Of a stretch of 64,000 nucleotides of DNA, positions 45,296-55,995 are shown one piece after another. Within the stretch, counting starts at the first letter, position 1, and each line of letters begins with the position of its first letter. The position numbers and the translations under genes are program-made. The DNA is from Marinobacter lipolyticus (lineage in GTDB: Bacteria > Pseudomonadota > Gammaproteobacteria > Pseudomonadales > Oleiphilaceae), in contig NZ_QTKT01000015.1 of assembly GCF_018424605.1 (NCBI RefSeq), positions 1-64,000 on the forward strand. Direction: 5' to 3'. Below the pieces are notes generated by a model. That model did not search any database. It was not told where the DNA came from and saw only the letters and a list, made by a program, of their open reading frames with translations.

Positions 45296-46417
45296 TCAGT
45301 CGTCCTGAATCGACAGCTTGTCCACCGAGGAGGACAACTTATCCGCACCCTGGGCGTCAGCGCCCAGCTTGATCATCAGGCGCAGATCGTTGGCGGAATC
45401 CGCATGGGCCAGGGCATCCTCGTAGGTAATGGAGCCTTCGGCGTAGAGCCGGTACAGCGCCTGATCGAACGTCTGCATGCCAGACTCGTTGGACTTCGAC
45501 ATCAACTCCTTGAGCTTGTGCACTTCCCCTTTGCGGATCAGGTCTGCCACCAGCGGGGTGTTGATCAGCACCTCGATGACCGCTTTGCGACCGTTGCCAT
45601 CCGGCGTCGGCACCAGCTGCTGGGCAACGATGGCCCTGAGGTTCAGGGAAAGATCCATCCAGATCTGGTTGTGCTGCTCCGGCGGGAAGAACTGGATGAT
45701 CCGGTCCAGCGCCTGGTTGGCGTTGTTGGCGTGCAGCGTTGCCAGGCACAGGTGGCCGGTCTCGGCGAACTGAACCGAGTACTCCATGGTCTGGCGGGTG
45801 CGCACCTCACCAATCAGGATCACGTCCGGCGCCTGGCGCAGGGTGTTTTTCAGAGCCACCTCGAAACTTTCGGTGTCGATACCCACTTCGCGCTGGGTCA
45901 CGATGCAGCCCTGGTGCTGGTGCACGAATTCGATGGGGTCTTCGATGGAAATGATGTGACCGCGACTGTTGCGGTTACGGTGCCCGAGCATGGCCGCCAG
46001 CGAGGTGGACTTACCGGTACCGGTCGCGCCCACGAACATGATCAGGCCGCGCTTGGTCATGGCCAGTTCCTTGATCACTTCCGGCAGGGCCAGGTCATCT
46101 ATCTGCGGAATCTTGACCTCAATCCGACGCAAGACCATGCCGCACAGGTTGCGCTGAAAGAACGCACTGACCCGGAAACGGCCGATGCCACGGGCGCTGA
46201 TGGCAAAGTTGCACTCGTGGCTTTCGTCAAATTCTGCCCGCTGTTTGTCGTTCATCGATCCGTAGACAAATTCGCGGGTCTGCTCCGGCGTGAGCGCGTT
46301 TTTGGTGACCGGCAGCACCTTCCCGTTCACTTTCATGCTCGGTGGCACCCCGGCGGTGATAAACAGATCCGATCCGCCTTTTTCCACCATCAGCCGCAAC
46401 AGTTTTTCGAATTCCAT
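45296..46417 (-). CDS. pilU: Type IV pilus retraction ATPase PilU
   Basis: A 373-residue cytoplasmic secretion ATPase that assists PilT in pilus retraction. Walker A GATGTGKS (around residue 133), the Asp box IISIEDPIEFVH and Walker B LIGEVR are present, followed by ATLHANNANQALDRI. It lies 33 bases downstream of pilT. The pair drives twitching motility and DNA uptake; no other pilus genes are in the window. Confidence 0.95.
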   Translation of the reverse strand: MEFEKLLRLMVEKGGSDLFITAGVPPSMKVNGKVLPVTKNALTPEQTREFVYGSMNDKQRAEFDESHECNFAISARGIGRFRVSAFFQRNLCGMVLRRIEVKIPQIDDLALPEVIKELAMTKRGLIMFVGATGTGKSTSLAAMLGHRNRNSRGHIISIEDPIEFVHQHQGCIVTQREVGIDTESFEVALKNTLRQAPDVILIGEVRTRQTMEYSVQFAETGHLCLATLHANNANQALDRIIQFFPPEQHNQIWMDLSLNLRAIVAQQLVPTPDGNGRKAVIEVLINTPLVADLIRKGEVHKLKELMSKSNESGMQTFDQALYRLYAEGSITYEDALAHADSANDLRLMIKLGADAQGADKLSSSVDKLSIQDD

Positions 46418-46450
46418 GACCTTTTACCTATTCATCAATCGATGGTGCCT

Positions 46451-47485
46451 TCAGAAATTATCCGGCATTTTTGCTTTAGCACGGGCCGCTTCGCGGGAGA
46501 TCAACCCTTTCTGCAGCAAGCGTTCCAGGCATTGATCCAGGGTCTGCATGCCCAGCGAGCCACCGGTCTGGATTGCCGAATACATCTGGGCGATCTTGTC
46601 TTCGCGAATCAGGTTACGGATGGCCGCCGTGCCAATCATGATTTCGTGCGCCGCGATCCGTCCGCCACCCATCTTCTTCATCAGGGTCTGGGAGATAACC
46701 GCCTGCAGGGATTCCGACAGCATGGAGCGAACCATGGACTTTTCCTCGGCCGGGAACACATCCACCACCCGGTCGATGGTCTTGGCCGCCGAGGTGGTGT
46801 GCAGGGTGCCGAACACAAGGTGGCCGGTTTCCGCCGCGGTCAGTGCCAGGCGGATGGTTTCCAGGTCCCGCAATTCGCCCACCAGTATGATGTCGGGGTC
46901 TTCCCGCAGCGCCGAACGCAGTGCCTCATTGAAGCCCAGGGTGTCGCGGTGCACTTCGCGCTGGTTGACCAGGCATTTCTTGGATTCGTGTACGAATTCG
47001 ATGGGGTCTTCGATGGTGAGCACGTGCTCGTAGCGGCTGTCATTGATGTAGTCGATCATTGCCGCCAGCGTGGTGGACTTACCGGAACCGGTGGGCCCGG
47101 TCACCAGCACCAGACCGCGGGGCACCGAGGACACATCCTTGAAAACCTGGCCCATGCCCAGATCTTCCATCGTCAGAACCTTGGACGGGATGGTCCGGAA
47201 GACGGCGCCGGCACCGCGGTTCTGGTTGAACGCGTTCACCCGGAAACGGGCTACCCCGGGCACCTCAAAGGAAAAGTCTGTCTCGAAGAACTCTTCGTAG
47301 TCCTTGCGCTGCTTGTCGTTCATGATGTCGTAAATCAGCCCGTGCACTTCTTTGTGCTCCATGGGCGGCAGGTTGATTCGGCGCACGTCGCCATCAACAC
47401 GGATCATGGGGGGCAAACCGGCAGACAGGTGCAAATCCGACGCGCCCTGTTTCGCCGAGAAGGCAAGCAGTTCGGTAATATCCAT
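46451..47485 (-). CDS. pilT: Type IV pilus retraction ATPase PilT
   Basis: A 344-residue hexameric motor for pilus retraction. Start MDITELLAFSAKQGASDLHL, Walker A GPTGSGKST (around 128), VLTIEDPIEFVH, LVGELRDLETI and the AIRNLIREDK segment are all typical. Divergent from yggS by 51 bases; the same neighbourhood (pilT, yggS, proC) occurs in Pseudomonas. Confidence 0.97.
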   Translation of the reverse strand: MDITELLAFSAKQGASDLHLSAGLPPMIRVDGDVRRINLPPMEHKEVHGLIYDIMNDKQRKDYEEFFETDFSFEVPGVARFRVNAFNQNRGAGAVFRTIPSKVLTMEDLGMGQVFKDVSSVPRGLVLVTGPTGSGKSTTLAAMIDYINDSRYEHVLTIEDPIEFVHESKKCLVNQREVHRDTLGFNEALRSALREDPDIILVGELRDLETIRLALTAAETGHLVFGTLHTTSAAKTIDRVVDVFPAEEKSMVRSMLSESLQAVISQTLMKKMGGGRIAAHEIMIGTAAIRNLIREDKIAQMYSAIQTGGSLGMQTLDQCLERLLQKGLISREAARAKAKMPDNF

Positions 47486-47536
47486 AGGTTCCTCGGAAGG
47501 CTTTTTCTTTTAATTCAGAAGCGGCAAACTCACAGT

Positions 47537-48241
47537 ATGAGCAGCATAGCAGACAACATCGGGAGCGTAACCCGACGCATACAAAAAGCAACATTGCGGG
47601 CGGGACGGGCGCCTGAATCCGTGCGTTTGTTGGCAGTCAGCAAGACCCGCACAGCGGATGAACTACGTCAGGCCGCGGCGGCGGGGCAAACCGCATTCGG
47701 CGAAAACTACCTGCAGGAAGCGCTGGACAAACAGGCCGCGCTGGCGGATCTGACGAACATTGACTGGCACTTCATCGGCCCCATTCAGTCCAACAAGACC
47801 CGCCAGATTGCCGCTGCCTTTTCGTGGGTGCACAGCGTCGACCGCCTGAAAATTGCCCGCCGGCTCAGCGAGCAACGCGAGCCCGGTCTGGCTCCCCTGA
47901 ACATCTGCCTTCAGGTCAACATTGATAACGAAGACAGCAAGGCCGGATGCAGTCTGGCAGAGCTGGACGAGCTGGTCGAAGCGGTTGGCGAGCTGCCCAA
48001 CCTGTCGCTGCGAGGCTTGATGGCCATTCCCGACCCGGATCAACCGGAGTCCGGGCTGCGCAGCAGTTTCCGCACTCTGGCCAACACGCTCAGGTCCCTG
48101 CGCCAGCAGCACCCCGGGGCGGGGCCCCTGGACACGCTCTCCATGGGCATGTCCGGCGACCTGGAAATGGCCATTGAAGAAGGGGCGACCTGGGTGCGGG
48201 TGGGCACCGCACTGTTCGGCAAGCGCCCGGCCAAGAGCTGA
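47537..48241 (+). CDS. yggS: PLP homeostasis protein YggS
   Basis: A 234-residue PLP-binding single-domain protein that maintains free pyridoxal phosphate and affects amino acid pools. The Schiff-base lysine is in LLAVSKTRT (about residue 36); IGPIQSNKTRQI, LMAIPDP and SMGMSGDLEMAI are family blocks. ATG 47537 is chosen over much longer upstream frames that run antisense to the pilT and pilU genes. Upstream of proC on the same strand. Confidence 0.96.
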   Translation: MSSIADNIGSVTRRIQKATLRAGRAPESVRLLAVSKTRTADELRQAAAAGQTAFGENYLQEALDKQAALADLTNIDWHFIGPIQSNKTRQIAAAFSWVHSVDRLKIARRLSEQREPGLAPLNICLQVNIDNEDSKAGCSLAELDELVEAVGELPNLSLRGLMAIPDPDQPESGLRSSFRTLANTLRSLRQQHPGAGPLDTLSMGMSGDLEMAIEEGATWVRVGTALFGKRPAKS

Positions 48242-48303
48242 ACACCTCAGTTCCTGTTATCATCGAAACCCGGATCATTGACAGATCAACAGTGGAGTGA
48301 ACC

Positions 48304-49137
48304 TTGAGCACATCACCAACCATTTCGTTTATCGGCGCAGGAAACATGGCCAGCGCCATTATTGGCGGCATGCTGGACAGCGGTTTCAAGGGAGCCGATA
48401 TCTGGGTCAGCGCTCCCGATGACAGTCACCTGCAATCCATCCGCAAACGCTTCGGGGTGAGCGTCACCACCGATAACCGGTACTGCGCCCAACAGGCCGA
48501 CATCGTGATTCTGGCGGTCAAACCCCAGGTGATGGCCGACGTCTGCCGCGACATTGCGCCGGTGGTGCAGAACACCCGCCCGCTGATGGTGTCCATCGCC
48601 GCAGGCCTTGAAGCCGGCACGCTGGACGAATGGCTTGGCGGCGGTCTGCCACTGGTACGGGTGATGCCGAACACTCCGTCCCTGGTGGGCAAGGGTGCGG
48701 CCGGGCTGTTTGCCAACGATCAGGTCAGTGACAAGCAGAAGCAGAGTGTGGAAGCGGTCTTCAGCAGCATCGGCTCGGCCCTGTGGGTAGAGGAAGAAAA
48801 CCTGTTGCACGCTGTGACTGCGCTGTCGGGCAGTGGGCCGGCCTACTTCTTCCTGATGCTGGAGGCGCTGGAAGAAGCCGCCACGGAAGCGGGCATTGAG
48901 GCAGAAACCGCTCGCAAACTGGCGATCCAGACCATGGCCGGCGCGGCGGAAATGGCGGGGCGCAGCGAACACGATCCCGCCCAACTGAAACGCAACGTCA
49001 TGTCTCCCGGCGGCACCACGGAGCGCGCGATCCATACCTTCGAAGATGGCGGGCTGAGAGAACTGGTCAAGACAGCCTACACCGCGGCCTTTTCCCGCTC
49101 TGAAGACATGGCCAAAGAACTGGCCGGCAAACAGTAA
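48304..49137 (+). CDS. proC: Pyrroline-5-carboxylate reductase
   Basis: Last step of proline biosynthesis. The 277-residue protein starts at TTG 48304 with GGAG seven bases upstream. It has the nucleotide motif FIGAGNMASAIIGG, the RVMPNTPSLVGKG block and the C-terminal signature NVMSPGGTTERAI. Part of the yggS-proC-yggT run. Confidence 0.97.
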   Translation: MSTSPTISFIGAGNMASAIIGGMLDSGFKGADIWVSAPDDSHLQSIRKRFGVSVTTDNRYCAQQADIVILAVKPQVMADVCRDIAPVVQNTRPLMVSIAAGLEAGTLDEWLGGGLPLVRVMPNTPSLVGKGAAGLFANDQVSDKQKQSVEAVFSSIGSALWVEEENLLHAVTALSGSGPAYFFLMLEALEEAATEAGIEAETARKLAIQTMAGAAEMAGRSEHDPAQLKRNVMSPGGTTERAIHTFEDGGLRELVKTAYTAAFSRSEDMAKELAGKQ

Positions 49138-49160
49138 ACCGATAACGGAGACACGGCTTC

Positions 49161-49742
49161 ATGCTGGCAGACATTCTGATTACCATCCTGCTCATCGCCT
49201 CTACCTTTTACATGACCATCGTACTGCTGCGTTTCCTGCTGCAGCTGGCGCGGGCGGATTTCTACAACCCGATCTCCCAGTTCGTGGTGAAAGCCACCAA
49301 CCCGCTGCTGAGACCCCTGCGACGCATCATCCCCGGCTGGGGCGGCATTGACGGCGCGGCCCTGGTGCTGGCGGTTCTGATCCAGGCGCTGGCGTTCTTC
49401 CTGATCCTGGTGGCGATGAACAGCGGCGTTCCGGCCATCAACCCCATCACGCTGCTGGTGTGGGCGGCACTGAACGTGCTCGACCTGATCGTCAAGATTT
49501 ACTTCTGGTCGGTGATCGCGGTGGTGGTGGTGAGCTGGATCGCACCCGGCAGCCACCATTCGGCCATCCAGCTGGTGGCGCAGATTACCGAGCCGGTCAT
49601 GCGCCCGGTGCGCAAGATCATGCCATCCATGGGTGGTCTGGATCTCTCGCCGATCATTGTGTTCCTGATCCTCAATGTGGTGTCCGTGGTCATCGACCAC
49701 ATGAAGATCGGCGCCGGCATGGGGGCACTCGCCGGAATGTAA
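49161..49742 (+). CDS. yggT: YggT family membrane protein
   Basis: A 193-residue inner-membrane protein with four hydrophobic segments arranged as two YGGT repeats; each repeat has an NPIxQ / HHSAIQL turn and a PLRRIIPG or PVRKIMPS motif. Family members have been linked to osmotic tolerance and to cell-envelope or division processes. 23 bases after proC. A terminator follows. Confidence 0.93.
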   Translation: MLADILITILLIASTFYMTIVLLRFLLQLARADFYNPISQFVVKATNPLLRPLRRIIPGWGGIDGAALVLAVLIQALAFFLILVAMNSGVPAINPITLLVWAALNVLDLIVKIYFWSVIAVVVVSWIAPGSHHSAIQLVAQITEPVMRPVRKIMPSMGGLDLSPIIVFLILNVVSVVIDHMKIGAGMGALAGM

Positions 49743-49797
49743 ACCCTGTCGCAAGACTACAAACCGTTACAACTCTCAACACAATGCTTCACACCCG

Positions 49798-49836
49798 GGC
49801 CGTCGAATCATCTCACTGATTCGGCGGCCTTTTTTT
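49798..49836 (+). terminator. Rho-independent terminator after yggT
   Basis: GGCCGTCGAATCA (49798-49810) pairs with TGATTCGGCGGCC (49817-49829), one G-U pair, then seven T. Confidence 0.93.
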
Positions 49837-49956
49837 GACCAAAACCTGACGTTCTGTTATACACACCCGCTTGCCCTGGCGAAGAATCGCCTGGCAGTTG
49901 GGCTACTATAGCTCCGATAAAACCGTTACCCGGAAGTCGCGCAGAAGGAAATTCCG

Positions 49957-51921
49957 ATGAACAAACAAGGAACTCTGTCGCAGCAGGTAGAGGCCTACCA
50001 CAACTGGAAGAAAGAACTGATCCGTCAGATCGGCCGATACCGCTTGTGGTTGCAGGACAACAACCTGTTCTCAGAGGACGTTAGCGGCCGTATCCGGCAC
50101 GGTCTCGAGCTGTTGATTGAAGACGAGCTGACCATCGCCTTTGTGGGCGAGTACTCCCGTGGCAAGACCGAGCTGATCAACGCCCTGTTCTTCTCCGAGT
50201 ATGGCCAGCGCATGCTGCCGTCCCAGGCCGGACGCACCACCATGTGCCCGACCGAGCTGTTTTTCGATCGCACTGCCAACGCCAACTATCTGCTATTGCT
50301 GCCCATAGAAACCCGCACCGGTGATTTGTCGCTTCAGGATTTGCGCAAGCAACCGGAACGCTGGGTCAAACATGACCTGGATGAGCGCAACCCGGACATC
50401 ATGCGGGAAGTGCTCGCCGAGGTGGCGCGAGTCAAAAGCGTATCCCCGGCGGAAGCGCGCGAACTCGGCTTCGACGAAGACATGCTCGAGCACGATCGCA
50501 ACAACCCGGGCCATGTTCTGGTCCCGGCCTGGCGTAACGCCCAGATCAGCATACGGCACCCGCTGTTCGAGCGCGGCCTGCGCATTCTCGACACCCCCGG
50601 GCTCAATGCCCTGGGTTCCGAGCCGGAGCTGACCATCAGCATGTTGCCCCGAGCCCATGCGGTGATTTTCCTGCTCAGCGCCGACACCGGCGTGACCGCC
50701 AGCGACATGACCATCTGGAAAGAGCACATCGACACCGAGCACGCCGATCACCGCGCCGGCCGCTTTGCCGTGCTCAACAAAATCGACGTGCTGTGGGACG
50801 ACCTGCAGGGCGACCAGCACACCCACGATGCCATCGAGAAAGTTCGCAGCTATACCGCCGATCATCTGGGCATCCGTCACAACGACGTGATTCCCCTCTC
50901 TGCCAAGCAGGGGCTGGTGGCCCGGGTCAAAAATAACACCGACCTGTTCGAACGCTCCAACCTGGGGCAACTGGAGCAGCTGATCATCCAGCGTATCCTG
51001 ATGCACAAGGAACAGTTGATCACCCAGAGCCTGATCAACGACCTCCTTGGCATGCTGCAGAACAGCCAGGCCGCCATGCAGACCCGCCTGGATGCCCTTG
51101 AGGAAGAACTGCAGGCCTGCTCCGGCGCCACCATGGACAAGGCCGCGCTGCGCCGTCTCGCCGACCGGGCGCAGAAAGACTACGACTTCTACTACAAGAA
51201 ACTGATCACCCTGCGCTCCAGTCGCCGGCTGATGGATTCCCAGGGCGACATGCTGAAGAAGCTGGTCAGTGAGGAACGGTTCGACGGCCACGCCGACAAA
51301 GTCCGCCGGACCATGTCCAAGAGCTGGACCACCGCGGGCATGAACCGCGCCATGGATCACTTCTTCGAGCTGCTGGAGAGCGATCTCAACAACCTGATGA
51401 GCGAGGGCCGGCTGGCGGAGAAAATGGTAGGCGCCATCTACCGCCGCTACAACGAAGACACCCGCGCACGTCACCTGGAACCCATTCCGCTGCGCTCCGG
51501 CCGGCACGTGATTGCCCTGCGGGAGCTGCGCAAGAAGGCCAGGCGTTTCCGCATCAACCCGAAAAACCTGCTGACCGAACAGTCCGTGCTGGTGCGCCGG
51601 TTCTTCAACGTCATGGTGAACGAGGCCCGCACCCTGCACCAGCGCACCCGCGCTGACGTGGAACGCTGGCCGTCCGAAGCGCTGCTGCCGATCATGCAGT
51701 ACTCGATGGAACAGAAGCAGCTGCTGGAGCACCAGATCCGCCGCCTGCGGGACATGGTACGCAGCAACCGCGACAGTCGCGCAGAACGGGAACGCCTGCA
51801 CAACACCATCACCGATCTGCGGCGCCAGCTGGAACTGGCCGACGCCATGCAGCGTCAGATCCGCAAACCCGCGCCAACGCTGATCCAGCAGAAAGTCGTC
51901 AATATCTCCGGCGCCGTCTGA
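49957..51921 (+). CDS. Bacterial dynamin-like GTPase
   Basis: A 654-residue protein with a large GTPase domain: G1 GEYSRGKT (64-71), G2-region threonines TTMCPTE, G3 DTPGLNALG and G4 NKID. After residue about 345 it is almost wholly helical with coiled-coil character, as in dynamin stalks. No clear membrane segment, so membrane binding would be peripheral. GTPases of this type are linked to membrane remodelling or stress repair, but this family has no known role. It is alone between a terminator and metX. Confidence 0.85.
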   Translation: MNKQGTLSQQVEAYHNWKKELIRQIGRYRLWLQDNNLFSEDVSGRIRHGLELLIEDELTIAFVGEYSRGKTELINALFFSEYGQRMLPSQAGRTTMCPTELFFDRTANANYLLLLPIETRTGDLSLQDLRKQPERWVKHDLDERNPDIMREVLAEVARVKSVSPAEARELGFDEDMLEHDRNNPGHVLVPAWRNAQISIRHPLFERGLRILDTPGLNALGSEPELTISMLPRAHAVIFLLSADTGVTASDMTIWKEHIDTEHADHRAGRFAVLNKIDVLWDDLQGDQHTHDAIEKVRSYTADHLGIRHNDVIPLSAKQGLVARVKNNTDLFERSNLGQLEQLIIQRILMHKEQLITQSLINDLLGMLQNSQAAMQTRLDALEEELQACSGATMDKAALRRLADRAQKDYDFYYKKLITLRSSRRLMDSQGDMLKKLVSEERFDGHADKVRRTMSKSWTTAGMNRAMDHFFELLESDLNNLMSEGRLAEKMVGAIYRRYNEDTRARHLEPIPLRSGRHVIALRELRKKARRFRINPKNLLTEQSVLVRRFFNVMVNEARTLHQRTRADVERWPSEALLPIMQYSMEQKQLLEHQIRRLRDMVRSNRDSRAERERLHNTITDLRRQLELADAMQRQIRKPAPTLIQQKVVNISGAV

Positions 51922-52042
51922 GGCGCCCGGCTCTGCGGCGGTTGCAGCCGCCGGGGCCGGCCTTTAAACTGCTGGGCTGGCAACCGCTTATCCCTGTGTT
52001 GTTCCAGACTTTCACTGACCGAACCAGGAACCTGTCGCGCCG

Positions 52043-53191
52043 ATGCCCGATTCCCTGCCAACGGATTCTGTCGGGATAGTCACCCCGCAGACGCTACATT
52101 TTGACGCGCCCATTACCCTGGCGTGTGGGCAAACGCTGGAAAGCTACGATCTGGTGATCGAAACCTACGGCACACTGAACGCCGATGCCAGCAACGCCGT
52201 GCTCATCTGCCACGCCCTCAGCGGCCATCACCACGCCGCCGGCTACCACACCATGGATGAACGCAAACCCGGCTGGTGGGACAGCTGCATTGGTCCGGGC
52301 AAGCCGATCGACACCAACCGGTTTTTTGTTGTCAGCCTCAACAATCTGGGGGGCTGCCACGGCAGCACCGGCCCCAGCAGCGTGAATCCGGCCACCGGCC
52401 AGCTTTACGGCCCGGACTTCCCGGTGATCACCGTCAGCGACTGGGTACAGAGCCAGGCGCTGCTGGCGGACCGGCTCGGCATCGCCTGCTGGGCGGCGGT
52501 GGTGGGCGGCTCCCTGGGCGGCATGCAGGCGCTGCAATGGAGCCTCGATTACCCGGAGCGACTCAAGCACGCGGTGGTGATCGCCTCCACGCCGCGGCTG
52601 ACTGCCCAGAACATTGCCTTCAACGAAGTGGCGCGCCAGGCCATCACCTCGGACCGTGAGTTCCACGAGGGCCGCTACAGTGATTTCAACGCGGTGCCGC
52701 GACGCGGCCTGATGCTGGCACGGATGGTCGGCCACATCACTTACCTGTCCGACGCCTCCATGGGTGAGAAATTCGGCCGGGAACTGCGGGATCAGGCGTA
52801 CAAGTTTGGTTACGACGCCGAATTCCAGGTGGAAAGTTACCTGCGCTATCAGGGCGAACGCTTCTCCGAAGTGTTCGATGCCAACACCTATCTGCTGATG
52901 ACCCGGGCCCTGGATTATTTCGACCCGGCCTACGATTTCGGCGGCGATCTGTCCAAAGCGCTTGCCGGTGCCAGCTGTGAGTTTCTGGTGCTGTCTTTCA
53001 GCACCGACTGGCGCTTTACCCCGGCCCGCTCGGAAGAAATGGTCAACGCCATGATTGCCGCCCGCAAACGGGTCAGTTACGCGGAAATCGATGCGCCCTG
53101 GGGCCACGACGCCTTCCTGATACCGACGCCGAGGTACACCGATATATTCACCGCTTACATGGACCGCGTGGCCAGGGAGGTGGGCGCATGA
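52043..53191 (+). CDS. metX: Homoserine O-acyltransferase MetX
   Basis: Alpha/beta-hydrolase that activates homoserine for methionine synthesis. The 382-residue protein has the nucleophile S157 in [10 protein letters not shown], plus STDWRFTP (Asp) and GHDAFL (His) of the triad. Family literature indicates that gammaproteobacterial MetX enzymes paired with MetW are often succinyl- rather than acetyl-transferases; the acyl donor cannot be decided from what I see. Its stop overlaps metW (ATGA). Confidence 0.96.
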   Translation: MPDSLPTDSVGIVTPQTLHFDAPITLACGQTLESYDLVIETYGTLNADASNAVLICHALSGHHHAAGYHTMDERKPGWWDSCIGPGKPIDTNRFFVVSLNNLGGCHGSTGPSSVNPATGQLYGPDFPVITVSDWVQSQALLADRLGIACWAAVVGGSLGGMQALQWSLDYPERLKHAVVIASTPRLTAQNIAFNEVARQAITSDREFHEGRYSDFNAVPRRGLMLARMVGHITYLSDASMGEKFGRELRDQAYKFGYDAEFQVESYLRYQGERFSEVFDANTYLLMTRALDYFDPAYDFGGDLSKALAGASCEFLVLSFSTDWRFTPARSEEMVNAMIAARKRVSYAEIDAPWGHDAFLIPTPRYTDIFTAYMDRVAREVGA

Positions 53192-53793
53192 GACCGGATC
53201 TGGAGATCATCCAGCAGTGGGTGCAGCCTGGCCACCGGGTGCTTGACCTGGGCTGCGGCGACGGCACCCTGCTGGATTTCCTGCAGCGCGAACGCGGTGC
53301 GAGCGGTTTTGGCCTGGAGATCAATCCTGACCACATCACCACCTGCATGGGTCGCGGGGTGGCGGTGATCGAGCAGAACCTCGACACCCAGGGCCTCGGC
53401 AATTTCGAGGATCAGACCTTCGACACCGTACTGATGACCCAGGCCCTGCAGGCCGTGCGTCGCCCCGACATGGTGCTGGATGAGATGCTGCGGGTGGGCC
53501 GCGAAGGCATAGTGACCTTCCCCAATTTCGCCCACTGGCGATTGCGCTGGGGGCTGACCCTGAAAGGACGGATGCCCGAATCCGACGCCCTGCCGTATAA
53601 ATGGTATAACACCCCCAACATCCGCCTGTGCACCTTCAAGGATTTCGAAGCCCTGTGCCGGCAGAAGCGTATCCGCATCAAGAGCCGGCGGGTGGTTGAC
53701 GGGCAACACCAGAACAGCTGGCTTGCCCGCCTGTGGCCCAACATGTTGGGTGAGATTGCCATTTACCGCATCACACGGGAGAACCCCAAATGA
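53188..53793 (+). CDS. metW: Methionine biosynthesis protein MetW
   Basis: A 201-residue SAM-methyltransferase-fold protein required for MetX activity. SAM motif [15 protein letters not shown] (about 19-33) and [12 protein letters not shown] are present. Start overlaps the metX stop by four bases and its own stop overlaps the next ATG, so the three genes are tightly coupled. Confidence 0.95.
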   Translation: MRPDLEIIQQWVQPGHRVLDLGCGDGTLLDFLQRERGASGFGLEINPDHITTCMGRGVAVIEQNLDTQGLGNFEDQTFDTVLMTQALQAVRRPDMVLDEMLRVGREGIVTFPNFAHWRLRWGLTLKGRMPESDALPYKWYNTPNIRLCTFKDFEALCRQKRIRIKSRRVVDGQHQNSWLARLWPNMLGEIAIYRITRENPK

Positions 53794-54230
53794 ACACCGT
53801 CAAACACTGGCTCAGTGCCGCCCTGCTCTGCCTGATGTCCCTCGGTGCCCACGCCGGCTCCAAGAATTTTGGTGAATTTCAGGTTCACTACAGTGTCTTC
53901 CCCAGCACCTTTCTCAGCGCCGAAGTGGCGCAGGCCAATAACCTTAACCGCAGCAAGGGCATCGGCATCGTCAACATCGCGATCATGCGTGAGGGCGAAA
54001 ACGGCGGCCTGCAACCGGTGTCCGGGCAGGTGGAGGGCAAGGTCCTGAACGACATTCAGCAGGCCCGGTTCCTCGGCTTTCGCCGTATCCAGGAGGGCGA
54101 GGCCGTTTACTTCATCGCGGAATACCAGTACCGCTCGGCAGAGCTGATGACCTTTCAGATCACCGCAAGACCAACCGGCAGTGGCGAAGACCTGCCGATC
54201 CGTTTCGCCCACACGCTGTTCAACGACTGA
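53790..54230 (+). CDS. DUF4426 exported protein
   Basis: A 146-residue periplasmic protein with signal peptide ending AHA-G (about residue 22) and the DUF4426 body ([33 protein letters not shown]). It sits between metW and rdgB, overlapping both by four and one base, as in Pseudomonas. Function unknown. Confidence 0.9.
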   Translation: MNTVKHWLSAALLCLMSLGAHAGSKNFGEFQVHYSVFPSTFLSAEVAQANNLNRSKGIGIVNIAIMREGENGGLQPVSGQVEGKVLNDIQQARFLGFRRIQEGEAVYFIAEYQYRSAELMTFQITARPTGSGEDLPIRFAHTLFND

Positions 54231-54847
54231 TGACTGACATTAACCGCACGCTGGTAATCGCCAGCAACAACAAAGGTAAAATTGCCGAGCTCACCGACCT
54301 GCTCGGGCCACTGGGGCTGCAGCCGGTGGCCCAGGGTGAACTGGGCGTCAGCGAAGCCGAAGAGCCCGCCGTGACGTTCGTGGAAAACGCCATCCTGAAA
54401 GCCCGCCATGCCGCCCGGGAAACCGGACTTCCGGCGCTGGCCGATGATTCCGGACTGGCGGTGGACGCCCTCGGTGGCGCGCCCGGCGTACGTTCAGCGC
54501 GCTACGCCGGCGAGCAGGCGAGCGACAGCGATAACGTGCAGGCGCTGCTTGAGGCCCTGGCCGACGTACCGGACGACAAGCGCAGCGCCCAGTTTCACTG
54601 CGTGCTGGTGTACCTGCGCCACGCCGATGACCCCACACCGGTTATCTGCCACGGTTGCTGGCCCGGCAGCATTCTGAGAACGGTGCAGGGAGACGGCGGT
54701 TTCGGCTACGACCCGGTATTTCTTGTGCCGGAAACCGGCGGCAGCGCGGCAGAACTGACTCGCCAGGAGAAAGGCCGGATCAGCCATCGCGGCCGGGCGC
54801 TGGCCCAGCTTCTGACCCAGCTGCGCTCCGGAGCCAGTACCCCGTGA
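54230..54847 (+). CDS. rdgB: Non-canonical purine NTP pyrophosphatase RdgB/HAM1
   Basis: House-cleaning enzyme that removes ITP, XTP and their deoxy forms. The 205-residue protein has [13 protein letters not shown] at its start and the catalytic FGYDPVF segment. The ATG shares a base with the preceding TGA. Its stop overlaps the hemW start (GTGA). Confidence 0.96.
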   Translation: MTDINRTLVIASNNKGKIAELTDLLGPLGLQPVAQGELGVSEAEEPAVTFVENAILKARHAARETGLPALADDSGLAVDALGGAPGVRSARYAGEQASDSDNVQALLEALADVPDDKRSAQFHCVLVYLRHADDPTPVICHGCWPGSILRTVQGDGGFGYDPVFLVPETGGSAAELTRQEKGRISHRGRALAQLLTQLRSGASTP

Positions 54848-55995
54848 GTGACACCCCGGGCGGACCAGCGGCACAGCTACCACCACTGAGCCTCTACCTG
54901 CACATGCCCTGGTGTGTCCGCAAGTGCCCCTATTGCGACTTCAATTCCCACGCCCTGAGTGGCGAAATACCGGAGAACGAGTACCTCCGTGCACTGCTGG
55001 AGGATCTCGATCAGGATCTGCCGCTGGTTCAGCTTCGGAGTATTCAGACGGTATTCATCGGGGGCGGCACGCCCTCCCTGATGTCGGCGGAGTTTTACCA
55101 GAGGCTGTTTCAGGACTTGCGGCAACGCCTGGACTTTGCCACCGATGCGGAAATCACCCTTGAGGCCAATCCCGGCACGCTTGAGCAGGGTCGGTTCGAA
55201 GGCTTCCGCGGCGCCGGGATCAACCGCCTGTCATTGGGTATACAGAGTTTCAACGCCGATCATCTGCAGGTACTGGGGAGGATTCACGATGACCAGGCGG
55301 CCCGCCGGGCCATTGACGCGGCCAAGCGCGCCGGCTTTGACAACTTCAACCTGGATCTGATGCATGGCCTGCCCGGGCAGACCCCGGAACATGCGCTGGC
55401 CGACCTGAGGGAAGCGCTGTCATGGCAGCCGCCCCACCTGTCCTGGTACCAGCTCACCCTGGAGCCCAACACCGAGTTCTACAGCCGCCCGCCGGCACTG
55501 CCCGACGATGACCGCCTGTGGCAAATCTACCGGCAGGGCGGCGACTACCTCCGCAACCATGGCTACCACGATTACGAAGTGTCCGCCTGGTCTAAGCCCG
55601 GCATGGCCTCACGCCACAACCTGAACTACTGGACCTTCGGCGACTACCTGGCACTGGGGGCCGGCGCGCACGGCAAGATTACCCGGCCGGGGTCGGTGGT
55701 TCGCTACTGGAAAACCCGCCAACCGGCGGCCTATCTTAACCGTATTGGCAGCCGCACCGCCGGATCCGAGGCCATCGCACCGGAGGATCTGCCGCTGGAA
55801 TTTCTGATGAATGCGCTGCGGCTCAACGATGGGGTCAGCGAGTCCCTGTTCACCGAAAGAACCGGTTTACCCCTGGCGACAGTTGCGGTAAAACTTGAAC
55901 AACTACGGAAGGAAAAGCTGTTGGTCCCGGACCGTATCCAGGCCACAGATCTGGGCCAGAGATACCTCAACAGCCTGCTGGAGCGTTTTCTGTAA
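54844..55995 (+). CDS. hemW: Radical SAM heme chaperone HemW
   Basis: A 383-residue SAM-radical protein that delivers heme to respiratory enzymes. The cluster ligands are C24, C28 and C31 in CVRKCPYC, followed by [15 protein letters not shown] and [10 protein letters not shown] are typical and a HemN_C domain ends the protein. GTG 54844 is chosen because it overlaps the rdgB stop; longer frames run antisense to conserved rdgB sequence. Not an oxygen-independent coproporphyrinogen oxidase despite frequent naming. Confidence 0.93.
   Translation: MSDTPGGPAAQLPPLSLYLHMPWCVRKCPYCDFNSHALSGEIPENEYLRALLEDLDQDLPLVQLRSIQTVFIGGGTPSLMSAEFYQRLFQDLRQRLDFATDAEITLEANPGTLEQGRFEGFRGAGINRLSLGIQSFNADHLQVLGRIHDDQAARRAIDAAKRAGFDNFNLDLMHGLPGQTPEHALADLREALSWQPPHLSWYQLTLEPNTEFYSRPPALPDDDRLWQIYRQGGDYLRNHGYHDYEVSAWSKPGMASRHNLNYWTFGDYLALGAGAHGKITRPGSVVRYWKTRQPAAYLNRIGSRTAGSEAIAPEDLPLEFLMNALRLNDGVSESLFTERTGLPLATVAVKLEQLRKEKLLVPDRIQATDLGQRYLNSLLERFL

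Noticed and set aside
45191..47536. Very long forward open frame that runs into yggS
   Set aside because: It is antisense to pilU and pilT, whose motifs are unmistakable. Only the last 234 codons (from 47537) are the real yggS.
50293..51801. Reverse open frame of about 500 codons opposite the dynamin-like gene
   Set aside because: The forward strand has complete GTPase motifs; the reverse translation is a shadow.
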